The notes: generated by a model not told the origin, from the letters alone. 64,000 nt of DNA from Saprospiraceae bacterium (GCA_016719615.1 JADJYQ010000005.1:340001-404000), one strand, 5' to 3'; shown: positions 27,241 to 36,852, counted from the stretch's first letter. Made by a program: numbers and translations.

Positions 27241-28439
27241 AATACAAACAATTCTGGACTGAAAGGAAGTTGGTATTTCTATCGCTCCATTTGATGGTAC
27301 TCACTTTGTTTTTTTCGACTTTCCTGACTGGAAATAAACCCATCGTGTGCAAGTATCAAGGGACTTGGTACTTTCCTGCTTATCAAACGGACTTGATACA
27401 AGGTTCAAATCTTGCTGCTGATTTGCAGCGGCTTGGACAAATGGATTATCGAAAACTAAAGTATGAATTTAGCATTTGGCCTTTATTCAAAAATGATGCT
27501 ACCAAATTAAATCTTGCAAATGCCTGGTTAAGCCCTGGTACATTAAGTAAGGACAAAATATTTTATAGTCTGGGAACTTATGATTTGGGTAGAGATTTAT
27601 TTTCAGGATGTGTAGTTGGCTTGAGCAGGAGCCTGTGGCTTTCATTGATAAGTATTCTGTTGGCAGCCTTCGCAGGAATCATGATAGGTTCTTTCTCGGT
27701 CTATCAAACCCATCGCATGCCATTGATATCTGTTGGTTCGGGGATATTCATGTTGATCTCTTGTTTAATCCTTGTGCTTTTAGGTTTTGTGTTTGTTGAA
27801 ATGCCGACTGCATCGCTAGTCCATTACATTTTATTAGCAGGCTATGTTTGTTTTTTTGGCCTTGCATTATTACTTATCGATAAAAATCCCAAATGCAGGT
27901 TTTCACTGGATCGGATCAGTCTTGGATATGTTGAAATAATGAAGTCTATTCCGGCATTGTTGTTTTTACTCATCATGGTTCAGATTTTTATAAAACCTGG
28001 AAGCCTTATTTTGAGTCTTATCCTGGCATTTTTGTATACCCCTATCATTGTCAAATATAGTCGGACCTATACCTATAAAATCATATCAGAACCCTTTCTG
28101 GATGCTCTGGCAGTATCAGGTGCCGGGCCATTTAGAATTTATTTAAAACATGTATTGCCAAAAGTGTCATTGGATATTTTTCCAGTTTTGACTTTTGGTG
28201 TGGCAAACATCATTTTATTGGAATCTTCCTTGTCTTTTTTAGGTTTGGGATTGCCCATTGAAGACATTAGTCTTGGGAATATAATGAGCAGTGCAAGGAC
28301 CAATCCTTCTGCATGGTGGGCGGTATTATTTCCGGGCTTGATCGTTTTTTGGTTGGTTACGACTTTAAATGGACTGGGAGCCTGGTTATCAAAAAGGAAA
28401 GATGCGATTTGGGTTCAACAAATTACCAGCAATTCTTGA
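27237..28439 (+). CDS. DppC/OppC-type ABC transporter permease
   Basis: 400 residues. One N-terminal membrane segment, then a long periplasmic stretch, then a permease domain with about five segments. SLGTYDLGRDLFSGCVVGLSRSL is the conserved start of the permease domain in DppC proteins, and ALAVSGAGPFRIYLKHVLPK is the EAA loop that contacts the ATPase. LESSLSFLGLGLP is also typical. With the upstream permease it would form the channel of an oligopeptide-type importer. The lower conservation of the N-terminal half and the lack of ATPases nearby leave the substrate open. Confidence 0.92.
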   Translation: MKYKQFWTERKLVFLSLHLMVLTLFFSTFLTGNKPIVCKYQGTWYFPAYQTDLIQGSNLAADLQRLGQMDYRKLKYEFSIWPLFKNDATKLNLANAWLSPGTLSKDKIFYSLGTYDLGRDLFSGCVVGLSRSLWLSLISILLAAFAGIMIGSFSVYQTHRMPLISVGSGIFMLISCLILVLLGFVFVEMPTASLVHYILLAGYVCFFGLALLLIDKNPKCRFSLDRISLGYVEIMKSIPALLFLLIMVQIFIKPGSLILSLILAFLYTPIIVKYSRTYTYKIISEPFLDALAVSGAGPFRIYLKHVLPKVSLDIFPVLTFGVANIILLESSLSFLGLGLPIEDISLGNIMSSARTNPSAWWAVLFPGLIVFWLVTTLNGLGAWLSKRKDAIWVQQITSNS

Positions 28440-28450
28440 TAAGATACTGA

Positions 28451-28651
28451 TTAAGAACCTTTATCGATTTTTTTCGTGGTTTTTTTGTCAAACAAACCGG
28501 ACTTTGGCTTACTGGTTGGCATTCCTTTTTTATTGGTTTTAGTGTTGGCCTCTTCAGCCGGACAGCCCGTCCCCCGATTGCAGGAGGATAAGCCCAAAAG
28601 GAATAATATTGAAAATAAAACTAAAATTTTAATATTCCGGAGGATGTCCAT
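28451..28651 (-). CDS. Small lipoprotein
   Basis: 66 residues. The signal peptide ILVLFSILFLLGLSSC has a lipobox ending at Cys24; the mature part is short, basic and low in complexity (KKGMPTSKPKSG, TKKIDKGS). It is convergent with the permease gene, 11 bases apart. Function unknown; a surface or periplasmic small lipoprotein. Confidence 0.7.
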   Translation of the reverse strand: MDILRNIKILVLFSILFLLGLSSCNRGTGCPAEEANTKTNKKGMPTSKPKSGLFDKKTTKKIDKGS

Positions 28652-28774
28652 TTTAAAGGGCTTTTAAGCGTAAAGTGAATTGGATGTCCTTATTTTACAG
28701 GCACTTGCAGAAATAGAAAGACCGAAGTCCCCTAATTTAGGGCAATTCAAATATAAAATATATTTATATATGTC

Positions 28775-28805
28775 TTGCATAAGTAAAAATTGTAATATAT
28801 ATTTG
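28775..28805 (+). promoter_or_regulatory. Promoter of the HU gene
   Basis: TTG at 28775-28777 and TATATTTG at 28798-28805 with a 20-bp spacer match the Bacteroidota -33/-7 consensus very well. Transcription should begin near 28812, giving a leader of about 25 bases. Confidence 0.65.
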
Positions 28806-28836
28806 TGTCGTAAATTTAATCATTAAAATTTAGAAC

Positions 28837-29112
28837 ATGAATAAATCTGATTTAATCAACGTTATTGCCAAAGAGGCAGAATTAACAAAAGTTCAGGCAG
28901 GTACTGCATTGGACGCAGTTTTGACGGCTATTGAAAAAAGCCTCAAAAAAAGCGAAAGTGTTATTTTAGTGGGCTTTGGTTCATTCTCCACTGCGGAGCG
29001 TAAAGCAAGAACAGGAAGAAATCCTGCAACGGGCAAAGCCATCAAAATTCCTAAGCGTCGCGTTGTGCGCTTCAAAGCTGGAAAGGGTCTTTCCGAAGCG
29101 GTAAAGAAATAA
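28837..29112 (+). CDS. HU family DNA-binding protein
   Basis: 91 residues, the normal length. MNKSDLINVIAKEAELTK, GFGSFSTAERKARTGRNPATG (the beta-arm with the intercalating proline in RNPATG) and FKAGKGLSEAVKK are diagnostic. HU bends and compacts DNA as a dimer. It has its own promoter and terminator, so it is monocistronic. Confidence 0.97.
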   Translation: MNKSDLINVIAKEAELTKVQAGTALDAVLTAIEKSLKKSESVILVGFGSFSTAERKARTGRNPATGKAIKIPKRRVVRFKAGKGLSEAVKK

Positions 29113-29130
29113 TGGCATTTTGAAAATTTC

Positions 29131-29163
29131 AAAAAACCCGGTCCTAAAAAAACCGGGTTTTTT
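29131..29163 (+). terminator. Intrinsic terminator of the HU gene
   Basis: The stem AAAACCCGGT / ACCGGGTTTT with a 9-base loop continues into a T tract, 20 bases after the HU stop. Confidence 0.9.
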
Positions 29164-29351
29164 AATGATTTGATTTTAATATTATATATTTATATATGTG
29201 TAAATGTTAGCTAATTAATAATTTATAATTAACATTTTAATATTTAACACTATTCTAAAGGTCGCTTTAGAATTTTTAATATTTTTGTTTGTCCCAAGGC
29301 TCTGATTGTTAATTTCTTTGTTTCAGGAACCAACCAGCCCCTGATCAAACT

Positions 29352-30953
29352 ATGAAAGGCAGTTTTAAAACCAAATTAAGTGCATTAAAAGCGATTCAAA
29401 ATCGATTCGATGCAAAGAGTGCAGGAACCAGCTTAAATTTATTGTTGGATCTTCAAAAAGAGCCTTTGCCTGTCCCAAACCTACTCTTGGAGTATCATCA
29501 ACAATTGCTTTTTATCATTGGGTATCCCGCTTCCCAGCAACACAGCCAAATTTGTGAGCAGGAATTATTGCGCATTTCTCAATACCTCAAGAAACAGCCT
29601 AAAGTTGCCTCTAAGTTGGAAAACTCGGGTCTTCCGCATACGCACATCGTTTCCAATTTTGCTCACAAACTGGTTAAATGGCTTATTAATGAGGATTTTT
29701 TTGTAGAACTCGAGTCTTACAAAAAGAAATCTAGTGATTTGGTTAAGCTATTGCAACTCACGCTTCCAGACCTGGAGAAAGATCTTGCAGATATTTCAGA
29801 AACCAACGAGGAACTCATCGAAAATTTATGCCTAAAGCCCAAACAAATACTGGAGTTTCTCATTTATGAATTTCAACGTCTAGAGCACCACGCAATATTA
29901 AAAGACTTCCTTTTTGATCCACTGGGTTTGAAATTCCGGATTCATTTAAAAGAGGATTCGCACTCAGTTTCATTTAACAAACTTCCTGTCGATAAATATT
30001 ATTTTCATGGGGATTTGTTGAGAGATTTGAATTTGAAGTCGCTCATAACTGAAGCGCTCCCAAATGCTGAATTTCTTTCATTAGAAATGAAAGCGTTGAT
30101 CCCAAAAGTATCAAAATTGAAGCTCATTTTTCTTCAAAGGGAAACAGAGCCGGTTACTTACATGGATACAGAGTCCATTCGTTATTACGTATTGGACAGA
30201 GGTGTGTCAATAGCCGTATTTACCATGACACCAGACCGACAGTTGCCATTAGAATCCTATGTTGGCTATACGCTTTTCAAGAATGGATACCCTGCAGCTT
30301 ATGGAGGTGCCTGGATATTTGGCAAACGAGCGCTCTTTGGTACCAATGTTTTCGAATGGTTTAGAGGCGGAGAATCAGCCTATTTTCTGGGGCAATTGCT
30401 TAGACTTTACCATCAATTGTTTGGTGTCGAATATTTTGAAGTTGAACCCTACCAGTTTGGCTTAAACAATGATGAAGGCCTGGATTCAGGTGCTTTCTGG
30501 TTCTATTACAGAAATGGTTTTAAACCAGAAGAAGCTGCATTGGCTAAATTGGCCGCTGCTGAATATGCAAAATTGCAAAAATCTAAATCGTATAAATGCA
30601 ATGTCACAATGCTCAGGAAACTAACGGGGTCCAATTTAGTATTAAACCTGGGTAAAGGCACACCAACAGCGATATGGGAAATCAGAGATAAAGTCACCGC
30701 TCATATTAATAAACATTATGAAGGAAACCGATTCAGGGCAGAGCGAGCTTGTATTCAGGCATTTTTGCTGAAAACCGGATTTCGAAAACCAACGGAACCA
30801 GAGTTTCGAAAGGTATTGGCAGACGTTTCTCTCATTTTTGAAGCCATGTCTTGGAATTCTACAGAAAAAATATTTCACCTAAAGGAAATGATTCTAAAAA
30901 AGCCCAAAGACCTCTATCGCTATCAGGATGAACTTTTAAAACTTCTGAGCTAA
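29352..30953 (+). CDS. Conserved-looking protein with a GNAT-like C-terminal half
   Basis: 533 residues with no signal peptide or membrane segment. I do not recognise the N-terminal half, which is helical (LSALKAIQNRFDAKSAG ... LLQLTLPDLEKDL). Residues about 290-400 have the feel of a GNAT fold: a beta strand with YVGYTLFKNGYPAAYGGAWI, then FEWFRGGESAYFLGQLLRLYHQLFG, a position where acyl-CoA-binding loops and the following helix occur, then ALNNDEGLDSGAFWFYYRNGFKP, like the final strand-helix of GNATs. No clear acyl-CoA signature (Q/RxxGxG/A) is present, so catalysis is uncertain. It stands alone between HU and a convergent TPR gene. Confidence 0.8.
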   Translation: MKGSFKTKLSALKAIQNRFDAKSAGTSLNLLLDLQKEPLPVPNLLLEYHQQLLFIIGYPASQQHSQICEQELLRISQYLKKQPKVASKLENSGLPHTHIVSNFAHKLVKWLINEDFFVELESYKKKSSDLVKLLQLTLPDLEKDLADISETNEELIENLCLKPKQILEFLIYEFQRLEHHAILKDFLFDPLGLKFRIHLKEDSHSVSFNKLPVDKYYFHGDLLRDLNLKSLITEALPNAEFLSLEMKALIPKVSKLKLIFLQRETEPVTYMDTESIRYYVLDRGVSIAVFTMTPDRQLPLESYVGYTLFKNGYPAAYGGAWIFGKRALFGTNVFEWFRGGESAYFLGQLLRLYHQLFGVEYFEVEPYQFGLNNDEGLDSGAFWFYYRNGFKPEEAALAKLAAAEYAKLQKSKSYKCNVTMLRKLTGSNLVLNLGKGTPTAIWEIRDKVTAHINKHYEGNRFRAERACIQAFLLKTGFRKPTEPEFRKVLADVSLIFEAMSWNSTEKIFHLKEMILKKPKDLYRYQDELLKLLS

Positions 30954-30970
30954 AAAATAAATTTTAGCTG

Positions 30971-31519
30971 CTACCTGTTCTTAGGTTTTGTGCTAGTTCC
31001 GCCATTCAGGATTTTGGAAAATTCTAAAGCACGGCTTTCTTCCGGATCAATGTTTAAAACCATATCGCAATAAGATTTTGCAGCATCATAAGATCCGGTT
31101 TGCGCATGATAGACAACCATAAACAGGTATGCTTCTATCAAACCTGTTTTATTCTTAGAAGGTGCAGCCGAAGCAAGCTCAATAAATTTATCATAAAATG
31201 GTTTCGCACTAAATGATTTAGGTTCGGTAGTATCCATTTTATGTTGTATGTCGGCCCTTTGTAACCAACCATATTCATAACCGGGCGACTTGACAAGCAA
31301 TTTACCAAAAGTCGTGTCAGCTTCAACAAACTTTTTTTGAAATTTTTGGGCCATTCCCAGATATAATAACTCGGTCGTCAGAGGCCTTATAGAATCCTTT
31401 CTCAAGTACCAGCTTTCCGCTTTTTCATAAAGTTTGATATCATAAAATGCCTTACCCAACGCGCCGGAAATTTCAGCTTCACGTTCAGGTTGCAAGGAAA
31501 TCAACTTTGTAAAAAACAA
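30971..31519 (-). CDS. TPR protein, C-terminal fragment
   Basis: 182 residues in the called frame; the frame is in fact open further upstream to about 31718 and carries EQYTLHRWLAWSYFENGEYN. TPR-like pairs of helices (YEKAESWYLRKDSIRPLTTELLYLGMA, FVEADTTFGKLLVKSPGYEYGW) continue the pattern of the fragment at 31687-32586. The join is a six-base T run (31719-31724): one extra base gives KNPEQYTLHRWLAW. A periplasmic scaffold is likely. Confidence 0.82.
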   Translation of the reverse strand: MFFTKLISLQPEREAEISGALGKAFYDIKLYEKAESWYLRKDSIRPLTTELLYLGMAQKFQKKFVEADTTFGKLLVKSPGYEYGWLQRADIQHKMDTTEPKSFSAKPFYDKFIELASAAPSKNKTGLIEAYLFMVVYHAQTGSYDAAKSYCDMVLNIDPEESRALEFSKILNGGTSTKPKNR

Positions 31520-31686
31520 ACCAGCGGTATCAGCAAGTTTTAATTTTAAAGCTGCTTTACCTGCATATTCGTAATCACTTGGGTATAACTTTTGAAGCGC
31601 TGGATCCCCTTTCTCTAATGCGTTAAAGAGATTGTAACTTGATTGAAGTGAATAATTGTATTCTCCGTTTTCAAAATAAGACCAGG

Positions 31687-32586
31687 CTAACCAACGGTGA
31701 AGTGTGTATTGTTCAGGATTTTTTCCAACACTTTATTAGCCTCAGTAATGGCTCTGGTATAATCCTTAGCTTGAAAGCAAAGAAATTTTACAAGTCGTAC
31801 TTTAGCATCGACATCAGTACCGCTCAACTCAACATATTTGTCCAATATTGGAATTACTTTATCAAATTTTCTCGCACGGATATACATTTCGTATAATTCC
31901 TTATAGGCAATAGCATATCCGGGATTCAATTTAGTAGCAGTTTCCAGTCTCTCGATGGCCAAATCCAAATTCTTACCATCTGCCCAAATACGGGCCATTT
32001 TTACATAGGTCTCCGGATCATTTTTATCTTTTTCAACTGCTGTTTCGAAAGAAGTCATGGCCTGACCCAGGTCTCCTTTTAGTTGGTAAGCATCTCCCAG
32101 GTAAATCCAATATTTGGCTTGTTTTGGATCAAGGTCGCGAGCTTTTTCCAGATATGTTAATGCGGTTTCAGCTTGAGGTTTGTCAATGTATAGGTAAGCC
32201 TTTCCAACCAATGCTTGTATACTTGCATTTTTAGAATTGCCTTTTAAAGCTGATTCTAAATTCTTGATGGCTTCTTGGTGTTTATTTTTATTGAGTTCCA
32301 ATTTACCGAGACCCACAAGGCATTCATCACATTTTGAACTAATCTCCAGTCCTTTTAAATAGGATGATTTAGCATCTTGTATATTACCCATAGCTGTAAA
32401 TACTTCAGCTTTGTAATAATGATGAATATAGACCTTGGGCTGAGTTGTTATGAGTTTATCAAATACCTCCATTGCAGATTTGAAGTTTTCGTTTTCCAAA
32501 TGCCTTAAGCCTTCTTGCACAGTTTGAGCATTTAATCCTAACACTGCAATTAAGGATACCAATATTCCACTACATATGGATTTCAT
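31687..32586 (-). CDS. TPR protein, N-terminal fragment
   Basis: 299 residues from the ATG at 32586, which opens the signal peptide MKSICSGILVSLIAVLGLNAQ; the frame is open to 32682, but nothing supports it. At least six TPR units (AMEVFDKLITTQPKVYIHHYYKAEV, AIKNLESALKGNSKNASI, ALTYLEKARDLDPKQAKYWIYLGDAY, AMTSFETAVEKDKNDPETYVKMA) follow. The final residues ILNNTHFTVG are out of frame with the family and follow the A-run break. It lies 221 bases after the PstS-like gene on the same strand. In Bacteroidota, PstS-like and TPR genes often follow TonB/ExbBD genes, but those are not in this window. Confidence 0.85.
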   Translation of the reverse strand: MKSICSGILVSLIAVLGLNAQTVQEGLRHLENENFKSAMEVFDKLITTQPKVYIHHYYKAEVFTAMGNIQDAKSSYLKGLEISSKCDECLVGLGKLELNKNKHQEAIKNLESALKGNSKNASIQALVGKAYLYIDKPQAETALTYLEKARDLDPKQAKYWIYLGDAYQLKGDLGQAMTSFETAVEKDKNDPETYVKMARIWADGKNLDLAIERLETATKLNPGYAIAYKELYEMYIRARKFDKVIPILDKYVELSGTDVDAKVRLVKFLCFQAKDYTRAITEANKVLEKILNNTHFTVG

Positions 32587-32807
32587 AGTTATTGTCTTGT
32601 TTTTGAAAATGAGGCCAAAATTAAGTTTTTTCATCGTTCCGGCTTTTTTTAAATGTGATGTTATCAATAATTTATTATCCATTGGACAACCGGCTTGATC
32701 AAAAGATCAATGGACTTTAGTTAAATTATTGTTTTTATTGATCCGGTTTGAACTGTAAACTCATTTTATATTAAATATTTAATACATACATAATACAAAC
32801 AATTTCT

Positions 32808-33758
32808 TTAATTTACAATTTTATAATCGCCATTAGTGAATTCAATCCATCGTTCTGTTTGAAAAATCGGAAGCATGCCTGCTTTCAGCACAATCTTTTG
32901 ACCGATTTCACCCGCTACAAAGGAAGCAAAACCTAAAGCCAGATCGGATTTTCCGGAACAGCTGATGAATTGCCAGGTCCTCTGTAAAGGATAACGTTTA
33001 TCCTGCAGATTGTATTGATCGGGAAGTAAAAATCCATATTGCAAGGAATCAAGAGGTCGGCTGATGGCTAGTCTTTGAAGTCCGTTTAAAAGTGATTTTT
33101 TCTGGCTGTCGTCCGAGTCGCTGAATTCTGCCCAATCAACGGCTGCAATTGCATTAGGGTTCTTTTTTAAGTAATCTATAATTGCCATTTTGGTATTTAA
33201 TGCATACACGGATCCGGTGAATTTTTCTGATTTCAGAAGATCCAAAATATATAAAGCAACGCCCGATCCTGAATCCTCAATGACCAATGTAGAATATCTA
33301 ACATTATCATTTTTTCGTCCTGCGCATAAATCGAGAAAGTCTTCATAAGTAAGGCTGGAATCTCTATTGTTTTGGTGGGTTAATAAAGCAATGGCTCCTA
33401 CGGCAAATGGAAAATGCCGCGGACTTACTTGCTGGTTTACTTTAAAGTGCCGAATTTCTAAACTATCGAGGGGTCTGCCAATAATTACATTTCGGAAACT
33501 ATCAGCTAGCCATAATTGCATGAGATCGCGCTCATTAAAAAATTCCAATGTTAGGTCTGCGTATTTATATCGCTGTTCGAAGATCGCTTCTTGTTGCAGC
33601 ATGAGGTCTTTGATTTGAATATCACAAGCAATTTTCGTTTTCCCAATAGTTGGACTGCTCTCACTAAGGTCTTTGCAACTTGTAATCAGCATAGCCAATA
33701 GAGCTATAAATCTTGGATTGAAAATAATTTTCAACATATATCGAAAGAGTTCATTCAT
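32808..33758 (-). CDS. PstS-like substrate-binding lipoprotein
   Basis: 316 residues; with the ATG at 33737 (codon 8) the signal peptide is MLKIIFNPRFIALLAMLITSC, a lipobox. The mature domain has periplasmic binding-protein features: an NERDLMQLWLADSFRNVII region, then VGAIALLTHQNNRDSSLT, YSTLVIEDSGSGVALYILD, and a final LGFASFVAGEIGQKIVLKAGMLPI, which is typical of PstS-type phosphate-binding proteins and of the PBP-like proteins beside TonB/ExbBD in Bacteroidota. The GSGVALYILD loop could bind an anion. It overlaps the Smr gene by eight bases at its 5' end. Confidence 0.85.
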   Translation of the reverse strand: MNELFRYMLKIIFNPRFIALLAMLITSCKDLSESSPTIGKTKIACDIQIKDLMLQQEAIFEQRYKYADLTLEFFNERDLMQLWLADSFRNVIIGRPLDSLEIRHFKVNQQVSPRHFPFAVGAIALLTHQNNRDSSLTYEDFLDLCAGRKNDNVRYSTLVIEDSGSGVALYILDLLKSEKFTGSVYALNTKMAIIDYLKKNPNAIAAVDWAEFSDSDDSQKKSLLNGLQRLAISRPLDSLQYGFLLPDQYNLQDKRYPLQRTWQFISCSGKSDLALGFASFVAGEIGQKIVLKAGMLPIFQTERWIEFTNGDYKIVN

Positions 33759-34272
33759 AACGAAATTGCATTCTGACTTCTACAGCGCCTAAATCAGGAG
33801 TCGAGTAAAAGGAGTTAATATCCGGATAAAACATCAAAAGATGTTCTACTGCAGCTTTTAATTTTCCCTCACCCTTCCCATGAATAATTCTCAAATATGG
33901 AATCTTACGTCGGATGGCCTCTTCTATAAATTCTTTACACTTCGACAGCTGAAATTCAAGAATATGAGGATGTGGGTTGTTGAGTCTTTCCGGAGCAAGT
34001 TTTTCATAATGCAAATCTATAATTCCATCAAAAACTTTATAAGTGTTATTGACTATTTTGATGCCTGGTTTTATGGTCTGCTCTTCTACTGACAACAGGA
34101 GCTCAGGCTCCGGTTCATTCCAAAGTTTAAGGTCTTTTGAATCAACTTTTTCCAAAACTTCGCTATGTTTTACAATAGCCATTCCTTCTTTGCTGATTCC
34201 TTCAAAGCTCCCAACTGCGTCTCTCGAAACAATTTTCACCTTGTCGCCTATCCAGAGTGATTTCAAATCCAT
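33751..34272 (-). CDS. Smr-domain protein
   Basis: 173 residues. An N-terminal SH3-like part (LWIGDKVKIVSRDAVGSFEG) is followed by a C-terminal Smr domain: IIDLHYEKLAP, KEFIEEAIRRKIPYLRIIHGKGEGKLKAAVEHLL. The DLH and HGKG motifs are those of the MutS2-type Smr nuclease domain. MutS2-related Smr proteins act on DNA junctions or on collided ribosomes; this stand-alone form probably does one of these. It is the first gene of a unit with the PstS-like gene. Confidence 0.9.
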   Translation of the reverse strand: MDLKSLWIGDKVKIVSRDAVGSFEGISKEGMAIVKHSEVLEKVDSKDLKLWNEPEPELLLSVEEQTIKPGIKIVNNTYKVFDGIIDLHYEKLAPERLNNPHPHILEFQLSKCKEFIEEAIRRKIPYLRIIHGKGEGKLKAAVEHLLMFYPDINSFYSTPDLGAVEVRMQFRYE

Positions 34273-34746
34273 TTCTTATTCGTTACTACTTTGTAGTTAA
34301 AACCTGTAAAATCATGATTAGGAAATTCTTAGTTTACAAAAGCATCTAAATTAGGGAACGCTTTAGAAATGTTTTTGTTTATGGGGATGACTTCAAAACA
34401 AATTTAACTTAACTGCCATTCGAATGAGCATAATCTTAGCAAGCTAGTATAATATCGAGTTCCATTTGTCTGGATTAGAACACAGTTCTCCATCCGAATG
34501 CCGAACTTGCGATTTGAAATCCATTACATTGTATTTTTCTTTCGAAGCCAACGCAATAACTTTATTGGCTTTCTATCTAAAAGATTGAAAAGAAGGTGAT
34601 CAAAAGTAAAAAATTAAATATTTGGAATGAAATTGGAGATGTCGCTATTGTTTTCATAAATGTGTATTATTTAAATCATAAATTATTTGTACTTGCGGTA
34701 ATATGCCTGCTTCTCATACAATTAAACTAATTTTGTCCGAAATTTT
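34273..34746. other. Intergenic region with a possible gene remnant
   Basis: 474 bases between the divergent Smr and GH97 genes. On the minus strand, 34450-34575 can be read as a short peptide (KVIALASKEKYNVMDFKSQ ... ELCSNPDKWNSILY) with stops on either side, which has a coding flavour but no start; it may be a decayed gene. Nothing else was supported except a -7-like site for GH97. Confidence 0.3.
34728..34735 (+). promoter_or_regulatory. Possible -7 element of the GH97 gene
   Basis: TAATTTTG matches TAnnTTTG, 24 bases before the ATG at 34759. No good -33 TTG is found at the usual spacing. Confidence 0.35.
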
Positions 34747-34758
34747 TTGAGTCTGATT

Positions 34759-36852
34759 ATGTATAAATCCGTAATATTTTTTTGTTTCATCTTTGTCTCT
34801 TCAGAGAACTCATTGCTTGCAACCCGGTTTTTTAATTTGTTTTCGCCCGATCTTACCATGCAATTTAATATTCAGCTGACTGCTGATGGTATAGTGAAAT
34901 ATTCACTCTATGCTGATAAAATGCCATTGGTAAAAGAAGGGCGAATGGGCATAAAATTGTTAAATCAGCTTTCTTTTGATAAAGGTTTTGAATTAGTGAG
35001 CATTGATACTTCAAGCATCGATCTATTTTGGGAACCTGTCTGGGGTGAGGAAAAAAGAATTAGGAATCATTGTAAAAGAATGTTGGTCCATCTTCAACAC
35101 ATGTCAACTGGACGCAAGTGGATGATTGAGGTAAGATTGTATAATGATGGGGTAGGATTTAGATATATTTTTCCGGTACAGGATGGATTTAGTCATTTTA
35201 TCATAGAGGATGAACTCACGAGCTTTCCATTATCTGACGATCATTCTTGTTTTTGGATTCCGGGAGATTCGGATTCAAATGAATACAGCTATAGCAAAAC
35301 AAAATTGAAAGAGATTTATGCTTTACAAGGAAATCCCGGAAACGACATTGGATTTAAAAGTTTAATCAGTGACACTACGGTGCAAACTCCATTGACCATG
35401 CGCACAAAATCTGATGCTTATGTCAGTATTCACGAAGCTGCATTGGTAAACTATCCGGCAATGATGTTGGGTATTCATCGAAAAAGTTTAACTTTAAAAA
35501 CAGAACTGGTAGCAGATGCAATCGGAAACAAAGCGTATCTCAATGCAGGAGACCAGACACCCTGGAGGGTTATATTGTTTGCAAGAAAAGCATCAGATTT
35601 ATTGCGGAATCGGATAATATTAAATTTAAATGAACCTAGCGCACTCAATGAAACAAGCTGGATAAAACCGGGAAAATATTTGGGGATTTGGTGGGAGATG
35701 CATTTGAAAACAAAAGATTGGGTTTGCCAAACCAATTTCGACAGCCTGAAACATAAATCCCACGGTGCATCTACAGATCATGTGTTGGCTTATATCGATT
35801 TTGCATCTGCTCATAAAATTCCGTATTTGCTTGTTGAAGGGTGGAATGAAGGCTGGGAAAATGGCGATGGCGGTTGGAGTGAACGTAAGTTCATTTTTAC
35901 GAAACCTTATCCGGATTTTGATCTGAACCGGATCAGTAAATACGCAGCTGAAAAAAATGTTCGGCTCATCATGCATCATGAAACTTACGGAACCGTAACA
36001 GATTACGAGCGACAAATGCACGATGCTTTTGATTTGATGCAACAATACAACTACCCAATTGTCAAAACGGGCTATGTAGGCAGATTAGTACCCAGAGGCG
36101 AACATCACGACGGACAATGGATGGTCAATCATTACGCACATGTGGCAAAAAAAACAGCAGATAGAAAAATCATGCTGAATGTACACGAAGCGGTAAGACC
36201 TACGGGTTTACATAGGACTTATCCAAACTGGATTAGCAGCGAGGCTGGTAGAGGAAATGAATTCAATGCATGGGGCCAGGGCAATCCCCCGGAGCATGAA
36301 ACAATTCTTCCATTTACAAGATTACTTGGTGGGCCTATGGATTATACTCCCGGGATTTTTCAGTTAAAATTAAATGTTTATGGACTTCCTGAAAAGCAAC
36401 AAGTAAATACGACATTAGCCAAGCAATTAGCACTCTATGTAACGCTTTATAGTCCCTTGCAAATGGCCGCTGATCTGATTGAAAATTATGAAAAACATCC
36501 TATTGCTTTTCAGTTTATAAAGGACGTTGCCACCGATTGGGATACAACAGTTGTTATAGATGCGATGCCTGGTGATTTTGTGTACATGGCGCGAAAGCAA
36601 AAAGCAAAAAATAATTGGTTTGTAGGAATGATCACAGATGAGCAGGCACGCGATCATACCATCATTTTTGATTTTCTCGAACCGGGCAAAAAATACGAAG
36701 CAAAAATTTATATGGACGGTACGACCGCACATTGGCAATCCAATCCAATGGATTATAAAATAGAATCGCGAAGCTTAAATTCAAAAGACAAATTAAAAAT
36801 CAAATTAGCGCCGGGCGGAGGTTGCGCAATTAGTTTGATGCAGATGGATTAG
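34759..36852 (+). CDS. Glycoside hydrolase family 97 (SusB-like)
   Basis: 697 residues from the ATG at 34759; an in-frame TTG at 34747 is possible but gives a worse signal peptide. The signal peptide is MYKSVIFFCFIFVSSENSL. An N-terminal beta-sandwich (about 25-260) is followed by a TIM barrel. The calcium and acid/base carboxylates of the inverting GH97 subgroup appear to be present: LIMHHETYG, MLNVHEAVRPTGLHR and SSEAGRGNEFNAW. The retaining group instead has an Asp nucleophile. SusB-type enzymes hydrolyse alpha-glucosides in the periplasm. There is no SusC/D or other starch gene next to it, so the substrate is open. Its stop codon is shared with the start of a repeat array. Confidence 0.93.
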   Translation: MYKSVIFFCFIFVSSENSLLATRFFNLFSPDLTMQFNIQLTADGIVKYSLYADKMPLVKEGRMGIKLLNQLSFDKGFELVSIDTSSIDLFWEPVWGEEKRIRNHCKRMLVHLQHMSTGRKWMIEVRLYNDGVGFRYIFPVQDGFSHFIIEDELTSFPLSDDHSCFWIPGDSDSNEYSYSKTKLKEIYALQGNPGNDIGFKSLISDTTVQTPLTMRTKSDAYVSIHEAALVNYPAMMLGIHRKSLTLKTELVADAIGNKAYLNAGDQTPWRVILFARKASDLLRNRIILNLNEPSALNETSWIKPGKYLGIWWEMHLKTKDWVCQTNFDSLKHKSHGASTDHVLAYIDFASAHKIPYLLVEGWNEGWENGDGGWSERKFIFTKPYPDFDLNRISKYAAEKNVRLIMHHETYGTVTDYERQMHDAFDLMQQYNYPIVKTGYVGRLVPRGEHHDGQWMVNHYAHVAKKTADRKIMLNVHEAVRPTGLHRTYPNWISSEAGRGNEFNAWGQGNPPEHETILPFTRLLGGPMDYTPGIFQLKLNVYGLPEKQQVNTTLAKQLALYVTLYSPLQMAADLIENYEKHPIAFQFIKDVATDWDTTVVIDAMPGDFVYMARKQKAKNNWFVGMITDEQARDHTIIFDFLEPGKKYEAKIYMDGTTAHWQSNPMDYKIESRSLNSKDKLKIKLAPGGGCAISLMQMD

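Noticed and set aside
30948..30969. Terminator between convergent genes at 30953 and 30971
   Set aside because: An AGCTAAAA/TTTTAGCT stem exists but it is AT-rich, includes the stop codon and has no T tract.
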